NCBI GenBank assembly: GCA_024195585.1
Contig: SWBL01000707.1
Coordinates: 1-10,761, forward strand
Reading direction: 5' to 3'
Origin: Aureobasidium sp. EXF-3400
Lineage: Eukaryota > Ascomycota > Dothideomycetes > Dothideales > Saccotheciaceae
Length of the DNA: 10,761 nt
Shown: positions 8,901 through 10,761 of the stretch, in pieces
Numbering within the stretch: position 1 is the first letter of the stretch
Layout: each line of letters starts with the position of its first letter
The notes under the pieces: generated by a model
What the model was told of the DNA's origin: nothing
Seen by the model: the letters and a program-made list of their open reading frames with translations, nothing else
The model's database searches: none
Program-made: the position numbers and the translations under genes

Positions 8901-9653
8901 TTCGTAATATTCGTAAGTTGTGCCATCATCTCATTCAACGTCTTGGGTTCGCGAGAAGAGGTAGAGTTTGTGACGTCGTGAAGCGAAGAATCGGGATCGC
9001 GAGCGGCCATGGTCTGTAGGGCGAGCATGGTGGCCGATGGGGGAGTGTTCTCGCCCAGAATGCCTCTGGGACGAGGGGCAGGACGAAGGTTGGGTGCATC
9101 CCTGAGAGCATTTCTGTCGGCTGGTGTAGGTGTGGAGTGGTCCTGAGGAGGGCTCGAGAAGTAGTCGCCATCGGAGGGGCGAGCGGGTGAGCCTTGGGAA
9201 TTGGCAGTAGATCTAGAGGTAGGTCTCTCGGGAGAAGTGTTGCGCATTCCATCAAGGTAGGTGCGAAGGTCGCGGACACTTCCAGTCTGGAGAGATTGTA
9301 GACGACGGTGGTGAGCACCCTTGATCAACGACTTATCGGGAGAAGTAGAAGGCGGCGGGTTTGTGGTATAGGCGCTGGCGGGCATGCTCTCACGGGCACG
9401 CTCGGTCAACCTCTGGGCGGTGGCCTGGATGTTAGCCGAAGCATTGGACCGCGTGGCCAGGCCAGGCGAGTTGGGTGGAATAGGCAATGGTGGAGGGGCT
9501 CTGTCTGGGTCTGAGCTGTCCCACCTGAGTTTGGAGAGATGACGAGTCAGTCCCATGGTCGCATGTTGGGTGGTCAGGGCAGTGTTTCAAGACTTACATG
9601 GGCACTGACTGACGACCTGAGTCGATGGACTCGCGATCGCTGTAACTAGGCAT
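2912..9653 (-). CDS. Giant repeat / coiled-coil protein, 2222 aa, two exons
   Basis: Coding sequence is complement of 9598-9653 joined to 2912-9524. Residue numbers are for the spliced protein. Residues 1-220 are proline/serine-rich and disordered, with a short motif MWDSSDPDRAPPPLP at 19-33, an ILGENTPPSAT motif near 174-184 and many S/T-P sites. At 328-333 there is SPNPFS; NPF is the core ligand of EH domains. Residues about 488-1141 form a tandem array of degenerate ~30-residue helical repeats. Residues about 1217-1395 hold a second KED-type helical repeat. Residues about 1380-1720 are further charged helix, 1738-1763 a 13-residue tandem duplication, and 1771-1901 a classical coiled coil. 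The tail, 1902-2222, is basic/Ser-rich with TSPKKKP, SRPVSRDS repeats and RRTS sites. There are only three Cys and three Trp (W20, W2023, W2096). I see no Walker motif or enzymatic site, no signal peptide and no membrane segment, so labels such as chromosome segregation ATPase, sometimes given to such proteins, are not supported. The N-terminal motif after the splice, and the end of the coil (ALERRILEG), recall conserved parts of uncharacterised Pezizomycotina proteins. A scaffold or tether role is inference only. Confidence 0.88.
3359..3436 (-). repeat. SRPVSRDS repeats in the Ser/Arg tail
   Basis: The octapeptide SRPVSRDS occurs exactly twice (spliced residues 2049-2056 and 2067-2074) with a related RPQSRD between them. 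This lies in the disordered C-terminal tail of the giant protein. Each copy carries closely spaced R-x-x-S motifs suited to basophilic kinases. Confidence 0.8.
4292..4369 (-). repeat. 13-codon tandem duplication in the giant protein
   Basis: Units 4331-4369 and 4292-4330 encode DDTAVHEKLDKLV and DDTAVHEKLDTLV. The peptides match at 12 of 13 residues, while the DNA matches at only 28 of 39 positions. Nine of the eleven nucleotide differences are synonymous. It sits just before the C-terminal coiled coil. Confidence 0.9.
5402..5932 (-). repeat. KED-type helical repeats (about six copies)
   Basis: Six segments share the pattern K-[E/A]-[D/Q]-h-x-x-h-E-x-h-L, beginning at spliced Lys residues 1217, 1251, 1278, 1301, 1341 and 1372. 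The clearest read TKEDV or VTKED, followed by an amphipathic helix with hydrophobic residues every 3-4 positions. Spacing varies from 23 to 40 residues. An acidic run (EEDEEEES) interrupts between the fourth and fifth copies. The pattern differs from the upstream 30-residue repeat in lacking GLExLR. Confidence 0.65.
6158..8119 (-). repeat. Array of degenerate ~30-residue helical repeats
   Basis: The protein here repeats an amphipathic helix of consensus E-h-h-[D/E]-[A/S/T]-h-[K/R]-x-[G/E]-[L/F]-[E/D]-x-[L/I]-[R/H]-x-x-[V/M]. The most regular part has cores beginning near spliced residues 740, 771, 801, 835, 863, 889, 916, 947, 973, 1032, 1059, 1091 and 1122, i.e. spacing of 26-34 residues apart from one gap that contains a weaker copy. 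Less regular copies extend back to about residue 488. Linkers are short, Gly/Ser/Asn/Asp-rich and vary in length. Copies are strongly diverged, so this is an old expansion, not a recent minisatellite. Confidence 0.75.
9525..9597 (-). other. 73-nt intron of the giant coiled-coil gene
   Basis: The donor GTAAGT begins at 9597, a branch-like CTGAC lies at 9550-9546, and the acceptor CTCAG ends at 9525. Length 73 nt is typical for filamentous fungi. Splicing joins codon AT|G and continues as TGG GAC, keeping the long frame. It replaces the apparent N-terminus MGLTRHLSKLR with a 19-residue Ser-rich leader beginning MPSYSDRES. The exon 1 ATG at 9653-9651 has A at -3. Confidence 0.85.
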
Positions 9654-9938
9654 GCTGAGGAATGTGAATGTGCTGTGGTCTGATGATGATAGGGCGAGCA
9701 AGTGCGCGAGTGCTCAAGAATGCACGCTAAAGTGGTGAGAGCGTCACAACAACAATTGCATTGTACGCAGACTGGGTATCTCTAGGAATTCGCAAAAGGC
9801 ACAGAATCAGGTCGTCGCAGAAAGCGGTGCAGCACAGATGAGAAATTGAGAGCAAAGACGGTTGGAGAGAACCGTTGTGATGAGTTGACGCAGGGCCGAT
9901 GTGTAGATAATAGGTGCTGTTTAAGCGCGGACGCCCAA

Positions 9939-9952
9939 CCAAGTTGACTTGG
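9939..9952. promoter_or_regulatory. 14-bp palindrome CCAAGT-TG-ACTTGG
   Basis: Perfect 6-bp arms around a 2-nt centre lie near the middle of the divergent promoter. This is a plausible dimeric transcription-factor site, but I do not match it to a known factor. Confidence 0.4.
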
Positions 9953-9954
9953 AC

Positions 9955-9961
9955 TGTTTAC
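9955..9961. promoter_or_regulatory. Forkhead-like site TGTTTAC
   Basis: The sequence matches the forkhead core (GTAAACA on the other strand), 2 nt from the 14-bp palindrome and about 270 bp upstream of the RPL27 ATG. Forkhead factors take part in ribosomal protein gene control in some fungi; a role here is inference. Confidence 0.3.
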
Positions 9962-10074
9962 ACAGCACAACACGATGCAGCCTCTCTGCGTTGCTACGGG
10001 CCTCTTAATCCCGATCCGCGAGGCTAGCCACTGAAACTCCGTTCACCGCTGCTTGGCGGACCAGCCCGCTGCGA

Positions 10075-10079
10075 CCAAT
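10075..10079 (+). promoter_or_regulatory. CCAAT box upstream of RPL27
   Basis: CCAAT followed by GAGAACC, about 153 bp before the RPL27 start codon and on its strand. It is a candidate binding site for the Hap/CCAAT-binding complex. Confidence 0.4.
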
Positions 10080-10231
10080 GAGAACCAAGCCGCTCGACGC
10101 GCGCACAGAACTTGCCGACGTTCAACCGCCCTGCGAAATTCGCCTAGCCCACCGAAGCTGCCGCCCTCAAGATTTCGAAGGCCAGACGATTTTGACCGAC
10201 AAGACATACTAACCGTCCCAACCCAGCAGCC

Positions 10232-10761
10232 ATGAAGTGTACGTCCAGCGCATATTCCTGCAGTCTCGATTGCCATATGGGGATTGTCACTTGCGACCAG
10301 CGAATGCTGACAGTGTCTGTCTAGTCCTTAAGGTCGGCCGTGTTGCCATCATCAGCCGTGGCAGATATGCAGGCAAGAAGGTACGACAAACATTCTAAAG
10401 AGCGGATCAACCGACGAGACGGAGCGACACATACGAACAACGAAAGGGCGCACCACACGCACACAGAAAGAGCTAGGATCTGTTATGGGAAGCAAAAAGA
10501 TGAAAACGCACAACCACCTCCGACCGTCGAACCGCAATCCGCACATACACCGCCGAACATGCCACTTACACAGTCTCGCTTTAGGTCGTCATCATCCAGC
10601 CCGTTGACCAGGGTACCAAGTCCCACCCTTTCCCTCACGCCCTCGTCGCCGGCATTGAGCGCTACCCTCAGCAAGTCACCCGCCGCATGTCCAAGGGTCG
10701 CCAGGCCAAGCGCTCAAAGGTCAAGCCTTTCATCAAGGTCGTCAACTACAACCACATCATG
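10232..10761 (+). CDS. RPL27: 60S ribosomal protein L27 (eL27), 5' part
   Basis: Coding exons are 10232-10238, 10325-10380 and 10585 to beyond 10761. They splice in frame to 80 residues beginning [20 protein letters not shown]. Residues about 5-36 form the KOW motif typical of the eL27 family. The following [15 protein letters not shown], the basic [19 protein letters not shown] stretch and NYNHIM at the window edge are hallmark eL27 sequence. The family is about 135 residues long, so roughly 55 C-terminal residues lie beyond the window; the gene is cut by the edge, not broken. The product is a structural component of the cytosolic large ribosomal subunit. The first coding exon is only 7 nt (ATG AAG T), with phase-1 splicing completing Phe3. 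It is divergent from the giant coiled-coil gene. Confidence 0.97.
10239..10324 (+). other. RPL27 intron 1 (86 nt)
   Basis: Donor GTACGT at 10239, branch-like GCTGAC at 10306-10311 and acceptor CTAG ending at 10324. Removal restores the conserved residues F-L-K-V after Met-Lys. Confidence 0.9.
10381..10584 (+). other. RPL27 intron 2 (204 nt)
   Basis: Donor GTACGA at 10381, branch-like CTTAC at 10565-10569 and acceptor TTTAG ending at 10584. It joins GKK to VVIIQP in the KOW motif. Read-through would meet a TAA six codons in. It is longer than typical fungal introns and purine/CA-rich. I looked for C/D snoRNA boxes and found no convincing pair. Confidence 0.9.

Larger units (their letters stand above)
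9654..10231. promoter_or_regulatory. Divergent promoter: giant gene (left) / RPL27 (right)
   Basis: These 578 bp separate two head-to-head start codons. I see no protein gene inside; the apparent frames near 10053-10276 have no ATG support or run against the RPL27 leader. The right half is GC-richer with a pyrimidine-rich leader, as expected before a highly expressed ribosomal protein gene, and has no ATG in the last 150 nt before the RPL27 start. Visible elements are a CCAAT box, a 14-bp palindrome and a forkhead-like site, listed separately. No clear TATA box is seen on either side. Confidence 0.7.

Noticed and set aside
2912..9653. SMC-type chromosome segregation ATPase
   Set aside because: Long coiled coils invite this label, but there is no Walker A, Walker B or ABC signature at either end and no hinge domain.
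10053..10235. 60-codon plus-strand frame before RPL27
   Set aside because: It has no ATG start, overlaps the RPL27 leader and start codon, and looks like promoter sequence.
10381..10584. Possible snoRNA within RPL27 intron 2
   Set aside because: The intron is long enough, but I found no good RTGATGA C box paired with a CTGA D box, and no clear H/ACA layout.
1..10761. Mobile elements, CRISPR arrays, defence or biosynthetic cluster
   Set aside because: No transposase, integrase, reverse transcriptase, terminal repeats, spaced direct repeats or cluster enzymes are visible in any frame.

Overview
The window reads as a filamentous ascomycete (Pezizomycotina) nuclear genome. Genes are mostly long uninterrupted ORFs with a few short GT-AG introns and CTGAC-type branch sites, start codons have ACC/ANN-ATG contexts, and intergenic DNA is rich in short pyrimidine/purine tracts. 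I cannot fix the class; nothing looks bacterial, phage-like or like an intact transposon.

Layout. Positions 1-522 hold no gene I can support, apart from an A22 homopolymer. Positions 523-1206 (minus strand) encode a 227-residue P-loop (Walker A) kinase/NTPase-like protein. Positions 1207-2911 are about 1.7 kb of upstream, intergenic and 3'-UTR sequence with some small repeats, a CRE-like inverted repeat and one doubtful exon. Positions 2912-9653 (minus strand) encode a very large (2222 residue) protein. It is made of a disordered N-terminus, a long array of degenerate ~30-residue helical repeats, a second KED-type helical repeat set, extended coiled coil, and a Ser/Arg-rich phosphosite-like tail. 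Its first exon (9598-9653) is separated by a 73-nt intron, so the apparent ATG at 9556 lies inside that intron. Positions 9654-10231 are a 578-bp divergent promoter. From 10232 to the right edge (plus strand) lies the 5' part of the gene for cytosolic ribosomal protein eL27 (RPL27), with a 7-nt first coding exon and two introns; it runs off the window.

How the genes relate. The giant protein gene and RPL27 are head-to-head and share an intergenic promoter. The kinase gene lies downstream of the giant gene on the same strand with a wide gap, so there is no evidence of co-transcription. I see no functional pathway linking the three. The least ordinary object is the repeat-built giant protein; it has no ATPase, motor or enzymatic motif that I can recognise.
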